DNA of 64,000 nt from Xanthocytophaga flava (GTDB lineage: Bacteria; Bacteroidota; Bacteroidia; Cytophagales; 172606-1). The notes below the pieces were generated by a model that was not told the DNA's origin, searched no databases, and saw nothing but the letters and a program-made list of their open reading frames with translations. Positions 10,701-18,889 of this stretch are shown piece after piece. Position 1 is the stretch's first letter. Each line of letters starts with the position of its first letter. The stretch lies in assembly GCA_030068525.1 (NCBI GenBank), contig JASJOS010000004.1, positions 558,001 through 622,000 of the forward strand, read 5' to 3'. The position numbers and the translations under genes are program-made.

Positions 10701-10737
10701 AGCCTAGCTTCATAAAAGGTTCACGTTTATTTTGTCT

Positions 10738-11316
10738 ATGAATCAATCCTATAGAGAAGAGGAAGACTGGATTATAGCCTTACAGAATGGCGACGAAAAA
10801 GGATTTGAGCAGATATATCAAAAGTATTGGCCTAAGCTTTTCTCCGCTGCCTACAATCATACCCGTATTCGCGAAACAGCACAGGAAATTGTGCAGGAGG
10901 TATTTGTTAGCCTTTGGGTTAACAGGTCAACAGTAACTATTCATACAAATCTTCAGGGTTATCTGTTACGGGCTGTCCGTAACAAGATATATGATCACTT
11001 TGATAAGCAAAATGTACGATCCAAATATGAGTTATTTGTATCTGTGCAACAACCTAATGCTATCAACTTTACAGAACAGGAAGTAATCTACACTGAACTG
11101 GATGAATTAGTACATACAGAAATCAATGTGCTTCCGGAAACAACCCGCCAGGTATTTCAGCTAAGCCGATTTAATGGATTTACCATTCCTGAAATAGCAG
11201 ATGAAATGCAGGTTTCTGTAAAAACAGTTGAATACCATCTTACCAAAGCACTAAAACATCTTCGGTTACGACTCTCAGAATTATTGTTTCTGCTTGCAAC
11301 CTTACTAGTTATTTAG
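10738..11316 (+). CDS. ECF RNA polymerase sigma-70 factor
   Basis: This 192-residue protein is an extracytoplasmic-function sigma factor of the kind paired with FecR in Bacteroidota. Region 2 covers about residues 20-85, including AQEIVQEVFVSLW. Region 4 covers about 130-185, with a helix-turn-helix in IPEIADEMQVSVKTVEYH. The ATG at 10738 is preferred to a TTG two codons upstream. It is divergent from fecR and its 3' end overlaps the convergent AraC gene by 8 bp. The predicted job is to transcribe the susCD operon, and perhaps the GH genes, when the SusC receptor binds its ligand. Confidence 0.94.
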   Translation: MNQSYREEEDWIIALQNGDEKGFEQIYQKYWPKLFSAAYNHTRIRETAQEIVQEVFVSLWVNRSTVTIHTNLQGYLLRAVRNKIYDHFDKQNVRSKYELFVSVQQPNAINFTEQEVIYTELDELVHTEINVLPETTRQVFQLSRFNGFTIPEIADEMQVSVKTVEYHLTKALKHLRLRLSELLFLLATLLVI

Positions 11317-12181
11317 ACAAATACTGTAGTTGAGTATGTGCCTTCTGATAATGGAGCGGGCTTACTCCGGTAATGCGTTTGAAGTATTTATTAAAATTGG
11401 CAAATGTATTAAAACCACTTTCAAAACACACTTGCGCCACACTCAATTTTGCTTCTGCCAATAGTTTACAGGCATGTCCTACCCTAAGTTCCAGTAAAAA
11501 CTGAGAATATGTTTTACGGGTTCTGGCTTTAAAATATCTGCAGAATGCATGGGGACTAATATGTGCCAAAGCCGCTACTTCCTCCAAAGAAATTTTTTGT
11601 TTAAAATAGGTAGTGGAATACACCAGCACCCGATTCAGACGGTCTGTCTCATCTTCACTTAATACCAGTGTATAGCCTGTAGAAGAGATCAGTTGAAAGT
11701 TTTTAGAAACAGCTATCTTATATAATACATGCAAAAGAAATAGCAATCGTTCACCCTCTTTGGCATCTGCCAACTGCAACAAATAAGAAACAAAGGTATC
11801 AGACTCTTTTGCAGTTAATTGTATTCCTCTTCCAGCCTTTGCAAACAACTCTTTCAGCAATCGATTTTCGGGTAGTTCCAAAAAAGAAGTCCCCCAGAAA
11901 TCTTCCAGAAAATGGACAACCAGCGCTTTGGCTTGCTCATTCTCATCTGATTTGTCACATAGCCAATAATGAGGTACATTTTTTCCTATTAGTATACTAT
12001 CACCTGCCTGAAATGACTGAATCTTATCTCCCAGAAAAATCATTCCTCTACCCTGCTCAATATATACGAGTTCAACTTCTGGATGAAAATGCCATCGGTT
12101 ATAGGTTTGTAACACTACACTGGTTCGAACACTGAAGGAATGATCAGGCGATAACTGAAGTTTTAGTAATAACGGTTTCAT
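11309..12181 (-). CDS. AraC-family transcriptional regulator with cupin sensor domain
   Basis: The 290-residue product has an N-terminal cupin-like ligand domain; HFHPEVELVYIEQG is a typical cupin 1 motif. The C-terminal AraC DNA-binding domain spans about 190-285, with VAALAHISPHAFCRYFK in the first helix-turn-helix and FESGFNTFANFNKYFK in the second. The start is the ATG at 12181; a TTG two codons upstream is less likely. It is divergent from lutABC with a 156-bp shared promoter region, so it may control that operon in response to a small sugar or acid. That is inference from position. Its stop overlaps the end of the sigma gene. Confidence 0.9.
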   Translation of the reverse strand: MKPLLLKLQLSPDHSFSVRTSVVLQTYNRWHFHPEVELVYIEQGRGMIFLGDKIQSFQAGDSILIGKNVPHYWLCDKSDENEQAKALVVHFLEDFWGTSFLELPENRLLKELFAKAGRGIQLTAKESDTFVSYLLQLADAKEGERLLFLLHVLYKIAVSKNFQLISSTGYTLVLSEDETDRLNRVLVYSTTYFKQKISLEEVAALAHISPHAFCRYFKARTRKTYSQFLLELRVGHACKLLAEAKLSVAQVCFESGFNTFANFNKYFKRITGVSPLHYQKAHTQLQYLSK

Positions 12182-12337
12182 ACACAATATAAATTAACCT
12201 AATTCCATCTCAAAACAGATTAAATTATGTTAAAATAGTTGTAAAGATAGCCAATCCAAACGAACTTTCCTTGTAGAAAAAGATGCTACTTTACAGTATT
12301 GTTTTCTGCTATATTTTGAAACTATACCTGTCTTTTT

Positions 12338-13081
12338 ATGAAAGTAGGCTTGTTTGTACCTTGTTATATTGACCAGTTCTATCCCAACGTTGGTATTGCG
12401 ACACTGGAACTACTGGAAAAACTGGGTTGTAATGTCACATTTCCCCTTAATCAAACGTGTTGCGGTCAGCCTATGGCGAATTCGGGTTATTCGAATCTCA
12501 CCAAAGGATGTGATGCAAATTTTGTCTCAAACTTTTCTGAGTTTGACTACATTGTGGCTCCTTCAGGAAGTTGTGTCCTTCATATTAAAGAACATCTCAA
12601 AGATACCGATCATCCAGAGAAGGCTGCTCAGATACGAAAGCAGATATTTGAACTATGTGAATTTCTAACAGATATTCTAAAAATAAACAGTTTGCCAGCA
12701 TCTTTTCCACATCGGGTTGGATTGCATGCCAGCTGTCACGGACAACGCGGGCTTCACTTGTCGTCTATGTCCGAAAGAAATGAACCTTCCTTCTCTAAAC
12801 CAGGTCATCTGTTATCTATGGTAAAAGGCTTGGAATTGGTACAGGCAGAACGTCCGGATGAATGTTGTGGCTTTGGAGGCACCTTCTGTGTATTTGAAGA
12901 GGCTGTTTCTGTAAAAATGGGAAAAGATCGTATAGAAGAACATGCACAGAACCAGGTGGAATACATTACAGGTGGTGACACTTCCTGTCTGATGCATCTG
13001 GAAGGTATACTCAAACGACAACAATCCCCTATCCGGATTATTCATATTGCAGAAATACTGAACAGCAGTATCTCCAACTGA
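12338..13081 (+). CDS. lutA: Lactate utilisation protein A (CCG-domain Fe-S protein)
   Basis: This 247-residue protein matches LutA/YkgE, a subunit of the LutABC iron-sulfur complex that oxidises L-lactate to pyruvate. It has the two cysteine-rich CCG repeats of that family: NQTCCGQP near residue 43 with GSCV further on, and HASCHG plus DECCGFGG in the C-terminal half. It is the first gene of a three-gene operon, with 61 bp to lutB. The ATG follows a T-rich stretch and no strong Shine-Dalgarno is seen, as usual for Bacteroidota. The family call is secure. The actual substrate could be L-lactate from fucose or rhamnose breakdown, which the local fucosidase hints at but does not prove. Confidence 0.93.
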   Translation: MKVGLFVPCYIDQFYPNVGIATLELLEKLGCNVTFPLNQTCCGQPMANSGYSNLTKGCDANFVSNFSEFDYIVAPSGSCVLHIKEHLKDTDHPEKAAQIRKQIFELCEFLTDILKINSLPASFPHRVGLHASCHGQRGLHLSSMSERNEPSFSKPGHLLSMVKGLELVQAERPDECCGFGGTFCVFEEAVSVKMGKDRIEEHAQNQVEYITGGDTSCLMHLEGILKRQQSPIRIIHIAEILNSSISN

Positions 13082-13142
13082 CTTTTCCAGTAAAAGGACT
13101 CCGGACACAAATTCCTATAAAATTACAGATTAATCACTAGAT

Positions 13143-14519
13143 ATGATTACACACGCCAAAGAAGCTGAAAAGTTCAACAAAGACGAAGCCCGGGTAGACT
13201 GGCATGATGATACGCTTTGGTTTGTTCGCCAGAAACGGGATCGGATGGCTCATAACATTCCGGAATGGGAACAACTCCGGGAAAAGGCTTCCCAAATTAA
13301 AAATCACACTTTATCCAATCTGGATCAATACCTCGTCCAATTTGAAAAACAAGCTCTTGCCAATGGAGTGCATGTTCATTGGGCAGCCAATGCAGCAGAA
13401 CACAATCAGATTGTATTTCAGATTATTCAAAAACATGGATTTCGGAAAATTGTCAAAAGCAAGTCCATGCTTACCGAAGAATGTCATCTGAATGAATTTC
13501 TGATTGGTCAGGGCATTGAGGTAATAGATACAGATTTGGGAGAGCGCATTGTACAGCTTAGACATGAACCTCCCAGTCATATTGTTCTGCCAGCTATTCA
13601 CTTGAAGAAAGAAGATGTAGGAGAAACTTTTCACCAACATCTGGGTACAGAAAAAGGAGCCAAAGATCCTCAATATCTGACAGAAGCAGCCCGGCAGCAT
13701 CTGCGTGAGAAATTTATTGCAGCAGACCTGGCGCTGACAGGGGTCAACTTCGCCGTGGCAGAAACAGGTGGTATTGTCGTATGTACCAATGAAGGAAACG
13801 CTGACATGGGTGCACACCTGGCCAATGTACATATTGCCTGTATGGGGATAGAAAAGATTATTCCGCGACAAGCAGACTTATCCGTTTTCCTGCGACTGCT
13901 TGCCCGAAGTGCTACCGGCCAACCTATTACTACTTATTCCAGTCATTTTCTGCGTCCGGCATCTGGTAAGGAGATGCATATTGTACTTGTCGATAATGGT
14001 CGTACAGAACAACTCGCACGTACGGATTTCCGTAATTCGCTGAAATGTATTCGCTGTGCAGCCTGTTTCAATACATGTCCTGTATATCGGCGTAGTGGAG
14101 GCCATAGTTATCATACAGCTGTAGCTGGCCCGATAGGCTCTATTTTAGCACCCAATATTGATATGCGTAAATACGCCGATCTACCTTTTGCCAGTACCCT
14201 TTGTGGCTCTTGTTCTAATGTTTGTCCAGTGAAAATAGATATACACGATCAACTTTGGAAATGGCGTCAGATTCTGTCGCAGGAAGGACATACAGGTACT
14301 GCAAAGGCAACAGGGATGAAACTGATGTCAGCAGTACTTTCCAATCCGGATATTTATAGATTTGCGGGAAGCACCGGACGCTGGTTTCTGCGACATGTAC
14401 CATCTCTGGCATCTAATTCTTTGAATCCCTGGTTCAAACAACGCGAAATGCCAGAGCCACCCAAAGAAAGTTTTCGGGACTGGTATCTGAAAAACAGAAA
14501 GAAACCAAAAGGAGAATGA
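13143..14519 (+). CDS. lutB: Lactate utilisation protein B (two 4Fe-4S clusters)
   Basis: The 458-residue product matches LutB/YkgF. The N-terminal two thirds is the LUD domain shared with LutC (DUF162). Two ferredoxin-like cysteine motifs follow, CIRCAACFNTCPVY near residue 303 and CGSCSNVCPVK near residue 355, each able to hold a 4Fe-4S cluster. It should pass electrons from lactate oxidation towards the respiratory chain together with LutA and LutC. The gene lies between lutA (61-bp gap) and lutC (29-bp gap) in the usual order. Length and motifs are complete. Confidence 0.95.
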   Translation: MITHAKEAEKFNKDEARVDWHDDTLWFVRQKRDRMAHNIPEWEQLREKASQIKNHTLSNLDQYLVQFEKQALANGVHVHWAANAAEHNQIVFQIIQKHGFRKIVKSKSMLTEECHLNEFLIGQGIEVIDTDLGERIVQLRHEPPSHIVLPAIHLKKEDVGETFHQHLGTEKGAKDPQYLTEAARQHLREKFIAADLALTGVNFAVAETGGIVVCTNEGNADMGAHLANVHIACMGIEKIIPRQADLSVFLRLLARSATGQPITTYSSHFLRPASGKEMHIVLVDNGRTEQLARTDFRNSLKCIRCAACFNTCPVYRRSGGHSYHTAVAGPIGSILAPNIDMRKYADLPFASTLCGSCSNVCPVKIDIHDQLWKWRQILSQEGHTGTAKATGMKLMSAVLSNPDIYRFAGSTGRWFLRHVPSLASNSLNPWFKQREMPEPPKESFRDWYLKNRKKPKGE

Positions 14520-14548
14520 GCTTATACACAAGATATTTTTGATAAAGT

Positions 14549-15139
14549 ATGAATAGCAGAGACCTTATCTTAAACAAAGTCAGACAGAATAAACCAGATC
14601 TGTTGCCTTTACCCATACTGGAAGCCTATCCTCAGGGAGACATAGATCTGACAGATAAATTTGGAAATTTTCTGAAGAATGTCGGAGGAGATATCTATTT
14701 AGCAAAGGATGTACAGGAGGCCAGGGCTCATCTTACACAGAAATTTCAGCTATCTGAATCTATCAAAGTAGCAGATTATACGGATACCAACCTGTTCCAG
14801 CAAGATCCACATTCGTTTGAGGATGTCTTTGTTACAATTATGCGTGGTCAATGGGGTGTAGCTGAAAATGCAGCTATCTGGATACCGGAAGAGTATCTAC
14901 CAGGAAAACAGAGAGTGTTACCTTTTATCTGCCAACATCTGGTTATCTACCTACCAGCAGATGCGCTGTTGCCTACTATGTATGAAGCTTATCAGAAAAT
15001 AGGCACTCAGGATTTTGGTGGATATGGTGTGTTTATTGCCGGACCATCCAAAACAGCAGATATTGAACAATCTCTGGTGATTGGGGCACATGGTCCCAGA
15101 AGTCTTACTGTTTATTTGATTGAAAAACAACAGTTATAA
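14549..15139 (+). CDS. lutC: Lactate utilisation protein C (LUD domain)
   Basis: This 196-residue LUD-domain protein corresponds to LutC/YkgG, the third subunit of the lactate oxidation complex. Typical motifs are GQWGVAENAAIWIP in the middle and FIAGPSKTADIEQSLVIGAHGP near the C-terminus, which is the most conserved part of the family. It follows lutB after 29 bp and is closed by a strong hairpin terminator. No cysteine motif is present, as expected for LutC. Confidence 0.94.
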   Translation: MNSRDLILNKVRQNKPDLLPLPILEAYPQGDIDLTDKFGNFLKNVGGDIYLAKDVQEARAHLTQKFQLSESIKVADYTDTNLFQQDPHSFEDVFVTIMRGQWGVAENAAIWIPEEYLPGKQRVLPFICQHLVIYLPADALLPTMYEAYQKIGTQDFGGYGVFIAGPSKTADIEQSLVIGAHGPRSLTVYLIEKQQL

Positions 15140-15154
15140 AGAATATAGCTCTGA

Positions 15155-15195
15155 TAAAAAACGCCTTCCGGATAAATCCGGAAGGCGTTTTTTTT
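15155..15195. terminator. Bidirectional terminator between lutC and GH125 gene
   Basis: A perfect 13-bp stem (15161-15173 with 15176-15188) is flanked by A6 on the left and T8 on the right. It therefore works as a U-tailed hairpin in both directions and serves the convergent ends of lutC and the GH125 gene. Confidence 0.92.
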
Positions 15196-16612
15196 AGCTT
15201 AACAATTGTGGTTTCTCGCGGAAAACTTTCCAGACAAACTCTCCAAAAATGGTATTAGCCCATGCAAACCATTTACGGGTAAATTTGGCAGGATCATCCT
15301 TATGGAAAGATTCATGAATAAATCCAGTACCTCCATGTGTTTTCTGTAATGTTTCCAGACACATTTTTATTTCTGCGTCATTATCAGAAGTCAATCCACG
15401 CATGATGATACTCAATGGCCAGATCATATTCACTCCTACGTGTGGTCCACCAATACCTTCTCCTGCTTTTCCTTTAAAGAAAAACGGATTTTCTTCTGAG
15501 AAGAGTAGCTTACGTGTATTGATATAGATAGGATCTGTGTTTTTGATAGCACCCAGATAAGGTAATGAAAGAAGACTAGGTACGTTGGCATCATCCATCA
15601 GGTTAAAGCTTCCGTATCCATTTACTTCATAGGCATATACCTTTCCGAACTTCGGATGCGTTACCACTGCGTATTCGTTCAGTGCTTTCTGAACTTCATC
15701 AGCTAGCTTTGTAAACTCAGCGGCATTGGCTGTATCTTTTAAAACAGTTTTAAATATTTCTGCCAACTGCTGTAATGACACAACCGCAAAGAAATTGGAC
15801 GGAATCAGATATGGGAAAATAGTAGCATCATCACTTGGTCGGAACATGGAGCAAATCAATCCAACAGGTTTTGCAGGGTAACCATATCCTCCCAATGGTA
15901 CACTATCGGTAGCCCAGGCCGTTTTTCTTTCAAACTTATAAGGGCTATGGCCATCTTTGCGTTGTTGCTCGCGGAAGGTCTTCAGGATCAATAATGTGGC
16001 TTCTTTCCACTGACTGGTAAAAACGGAAGTATCTCCTGTTTGTTTCCAGTAATGATATCCTAACCGTACAGGATAACACAAGCTGTCAATTTCCCATTTA
16101 CGTTCATGAATACCAGGCTTCATATCTGTAACATCGTCTTTCCACTCACTGATCTGACTTTCATTCTTATAAAATGCATTGGCATACGGATCTTTCAGAA
16201 TACAGGTTGCCTGCCGGCTAATTACACCCTGAATCAGTTGCTGCAGCTTTTTATCTTCTTTCATTAATGGAAGATAAGGCCATACCTGTGCAGTAGAATC
16301 ACGCAACCACATAGCATCAATATCACCTGTAATAACATATGTATCAGGCTTTCCATCTTTTAGCTCAAATTCAACGGTGGTATCAAGGGTATTTGGGAAA
16401 CTATTTCCAAACAACCACGCCAGTTCTTTATTGCCAATGGTGCTCTGTACTTTTTTAATTGCAGCTTCTACAGCTGTACTACGAAATTTCCGCTGGGCTT
16501 CCGGAACACGTACTTCCGGAAAAGCCGCTCCTGCAGCATAGGTAAACTTATTTGCAAGTAAAAATCCACCGGAGGCCATTACTGCCTGCTTAGCAAAATT
16601 CCTTCTGTTCAT
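15194..16612 (-). CDS. GH125 exo-alpha-1,6-mannosidase-type enzyme with Tat-like leader
   Basis: The 472-residue product matches glycoside hydrolase family 125 (formerly DUF1237), metal-independent exo-acting alpha-mannosidases. The family signature GDIDAMWLRDS lies at residues 96-106, and GEGIGGPHVGVNMIWPLS is near 390. The N-terminus (MNRRNFAKQA then a hydrophobic stretch) has a twin-arginine motif, so export by Tat or anchoring as a periplasmic lipid-free protein is likely. It is monocistronic or follows the GH39-type gene with a 397-bp gap. With fucosidase, galactosidase and hexosaminidase genes nearby it fits trimming of mannose-containing glycans. Confidence 0.92.
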   Translation of the reverse strand: MNRRNFAKQAVMASGGFLLANKFTYAAGAAFPEVRVPEAQRKFRSTAVEAAIKKVQSTIGNKELAWLFGNSFPNTLDTTVEFELKDGKPDTYVITGDIDAMWLRDSTAQVWPYLPLMKEDKKLQQLIQGVISRQATCILKDPYANAFYKNESQISEWKDDVTDMKPGIHERKWEIDSLCYPVRLGYHYWKQTGDTSVFTSQWKEATLLILKTFREQQRKDGHSPYKFERKTAWATDSVPLGGYGYPAKPVGLICSMFRPSDDATIFPYLIPSNFFAVVSLQQLAEIFKTVLKDTANAAEFTKLADEVQKALNEYAVVTHPKFGKVYAYEVNGYGSFNLMDDANVPSLLSLPYLGAIKNTDPIYINTRKLLFSEENPFFFKGKAGEGIGGPHVGVNMIWPLSIIMRGLTSDNDAEIKMCLETLQKTHGGTGFIHESFHKDDPAKFTRKWFAWANTIFGEFVWKVFREKPQLLS

Positions 16613-16661
16613 GAATCAATAAATCTGAAATAGATGAGAGATGAGATTGTATCCACACAAT

Positions 16662-16686
16662 GGGTATACCAACTATTCATATACCC
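16662..16686. promoter_or_regulatory. Interrupted palindrome upstream of GH125 gene
   Basis: GGGTATA (16662-16668) and TATACCC (16680-16686) form perfect 7-bp arms around an 11-base spacer, 50 bp upstream of the GH125 start. The size and symmetry suit an operator for a dimeric regulator. Nothing else in the window shows the same site. Confidence 0.35.
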
Positions 16687-16811
16687 GCATTAACAGTGCC
16701 AATTAAAAAAATATTTAGATTCCTGGCTACATTTATTTATTTTTTTACAAATCTCTTTCTCATTGTTAGTAGGTTATAGAAAATAAAACCACAGAGTACA
16801 GAATAGGGTGT

Positions 16812-16994
16812 TTAGTTTCGCTTGAAATATTCTTCTACCCCTGAGGGTTGAAGAAACTCGGTAGGATTAAAATTAGCTTCAATGGGAGAAATTGCTTGCA
16901 GAAATCCCAGATCTCCATCCGGAAATACCGGACTGGTGTTTTTGTTAGCGATCCCTTTACGTGATGAGGGTTTAAATAGTAATATCTGTGTCAT
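16812..16994 (-). CDS. Possible small hypothetical protein (60 aa)
   Basis: An ATG-started frame of 60 codons begins 15 bp after the GH39-type gene stop on the same strand, which would fit a short operon tail. The product has no signal peptide or membrane helix and no recognised motif; it is rich in Pro, Phe and Asn towards the end. Its amino-acid make-up is plausible for a real protein, but homology cannot be judged here. It may be a random frame in the spacer. Confidence 0.3.
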   Translation of the reverse strand: MTQILLFKPSSRKGIANKNTSPVFPDGDLGFLQAISPIEANFNPTEFLQPSGVEEYFKRN

Positions 16995-17009
16995 TAGAAA
17001 GTATAAAGT

Positions 17010-18689
17010 CTACCAGGAAAGATAAAGAAATGATACTCCTTGTCTGGGTAATGTTATGGGTACAGAAAGATTGCCATTGTGAATCTTTTTTGTTTCAGGA
17101 TCTTTTACTAACTGCAATTGTCCAGCTTTCTCTAATGTTGCAATCTGAGTGGCATTGGGACTTTGAGGAGATCCCATTTTTTTCCATACTTCATAGGAAT
17201 TGCTATGCTCATTATCTATCCTGTAGTGCTTTAACGTAACTGTACTGGAAGGAAGTCCTTTCACCTGTATGTTTATTTCTTCTGCTACACTTTGTTCATC
17301 CCGATCATGGTAGTTCCAGACCATAACCGAAGCAGAACGGCTATCCCTGGCAGCAATAGCTCCGATATCTGTCTGGTTTCGGATACTGGAATCCACTATA
17401 GTACGTAACCCATACATCCGGTTGCTCTTCACCTCTACGCGACGGCCTTTCATCATAGCAAACATACGAAACACATTCAGGACGGGCTTATCAACCCCAT
17501 TGGTAGCCAGATCACGGAATCCGGCAAACCAGGGTTGGTTTTCAAACTCGAAAGACCAGGATACGGCTCCTATCAGATTTACATTCAGCGAATCCATCAA
17601 AGCATATTTTCGGGCAAATGAAGCTGCTGTATAACTAGAGTACATTGTCCCATTCCGGTAGGCATTTTCCGGGTTAGTAGACATACCACAGGCAGCACAA
17701 CCCTCCGGATCGGATTCGCCTATTACTACAGGTATATTTTTTAGTTCAGGATAAGCGCGTATTACGTTAAAATGATCGTTTATATTTTTTAGCTGGCTTC
17801 CTATCTTCATTACCACCTTTCCATCAATCACACGAGGAGCACCTTTGGCATGAAACAGGATAATGTCCAGTGGAGCACCTATTTTTCCTGTAGCATAGTT
17901 GGTATCTTTCAGACAGTGGCGAAGAAAAGCATCCAGAAACTTCATAGCCCCACCTGTAGCATCACATCCTCCTACTCTGGCGGTAGGCAAAGCACGTTTT
18001 ACACCATCTGCAGCAAAATCATATAATTTAAAGAACTCTTGTTGTGTCCCTTTCCAGTACGAAATATCTGGTTCATTCCAGACTTCCCAATACCAGCTTT
18101 CCACTTCTTCTTTACCATATCGTTTCACACAGTGTGTTACCCATTGATAGACTAACTCACCCCATTTTTTATAGTCTTTGGGAGGATATGCCCACCCCGT
18201 AAAAATACCTGAGTAAGGTTGTCCTGGCTGCCAGGTGTGTCTGTAAGGCTGTGGTTTAACAGATAATGCTTCTGGCATAAAGCCGATCTGTGCCAGAGGT
18301 TTCATACCTCTTTTGATATATACATCAAAAATGCTATCTACTACAGTCCAGTTATATACAGGATTACCGCTGGCATCTTCTGTATAGGCATTGGTGGAAC
18401 CCCACTTTAAAGCAGCAGTCCCATCTCCTGTCGTCAACAGATTATGTGCTCGCACAAAGACTGGCACAGGCTTGCTAAATTCTGCGATTTCGGTAAGTAG
18501 CTTTTTACCATCCTTCATATAGGTATAATTGGGTTCATCATAGCCAAACCAAGCCCATATAGGTTTCATAGGTGCAATCTCTTTTGACAAATCAATGTCA
18601 ATCTTTACAGCAGAATGTGTTTTACTCTGTGCAAGTAGGTAGTTATGTGATAAGAGACAAATAATCAGAAGACTAAAAATATATTTCAT
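17010..18689 (-). CDS. Secreted GH39-type glycoside hydrolase (beta-xylosidase-like)
   Basis: The 559-residue product has a signal peptide (MKYIFSLLIICLL to LLAQ) and a GH39-like TIM barrel. The acid/base motif WEVWNEPD has Glu206. A later VVIGESDPEG holds the likely nucleophile Glu325. SWSFEFENQPWFAG and the KPVLNVFRMFAMM segment are typical of the family's C-terminal part. I start at the ATG at 18689, since the frame's extension to 18737 needs a TTG. GH39 includes beta-xylosidases and alpha-L-iduronidases; which activity applies cannot be told. It belongs to the scattered secreted hydrolase set of this region. Confidence 0.85.
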   Translation of the reverse strand: MKYIFSLLIICLLSHNYLLAQSKTHSAVKIDIDLSKEIAPMKPIWAWFGYDEPNYTYMKDGKKLLTEIAEFSKPVPVFVRAHNLLTTGDGTAALKWGSTNAYTEDASGNPVYNWTVVDSIFDVYIKRGMKPLAQIGFMPEALSVKPQPYRHTWQPGQPYSGIFTGWAYPPKDYKKWGELVYQWVTHCVKRYGKEEVESWYWEVWNEPDISYWKGTQQEFFKLYDFAADGVKRALPTARVGGCDATGGAMKFLDAFLRHCLKDTNYATGKIGAPLDIILFHAKGAPRVIDGKVVMKIGSQLKNINDHFNVIRAYPELKNIPVVIGESDPEGCAACGMSTNPENAYRNGTMYSSYTAASFARKYALMDSLNVNLIGAVSWSFEFENQPWFAGFRDLATNGVDKPVLNVFRMFAMMKGRRVEVKSNRMYGLRTIVDSSIRNQTDIGAIAARDSRSASVMVWNYHDRDEQSVAEEINIQVKGLPSSTVTLKHYRIDNEHSNSYEVWKKMGSPQSPNATQIATLEKAGQLQLVKDPETKKIHNGNLSVPITLPRQGVSFLYLSW

Positions 18690-18840
18690 CTTGACTGTAG
18701 TAGTATAAAAATGTTCTTTCAAAAACAGATCACTCAAAATAGTAAATTTTTAAGAGAAAAATGAATCTAAGAATGATTTAGCAGTATAGCTATTAAATAA
18801 CCAAAAGCAAACCATCCTCTACATGCAGGGTTACAAATAA

Positions 18841-18872
18841 AAAATCCCTGTGTTGCAAAACACAGGGATTTT
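18841..18872 (-). terminator. Terminator after DUF6600 gene
   Basis: A perfect 14-bp stem (18841-18854 with 18859-18872) with a GCAA loop lies 17 bp past the stop of the DUF6600 gene. On the minus strand it runs into TTTATTTG. It separates that gene from the GH39-type gene. Confidence 0.85.
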
Positions 18873-18889
18873 CATGAAATATATCTTAA

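Larger units (their letters stand above)
16613..17009. other. Spacer between GH125 and GH39-type genes
   Basis: Apart from the palindrome at 16662-16686 and a doubtful 60-codon frame at 16812-16994, this 397-bp stretch is AT-rich non-coding DNA. It should contain the GH125 promoter, but no perfect TAnnTTTG box was found. No U-tailed hairpin was seen for the end of the GH39-type gene. Confidence 0.5.

Noticed and set aside
13311-13871. 186-codon minus-strand frame inside lutB
   Set aside because: It is antisense to the conserved LUD domain, and the product is Cys-rich and unlike a natural protein.
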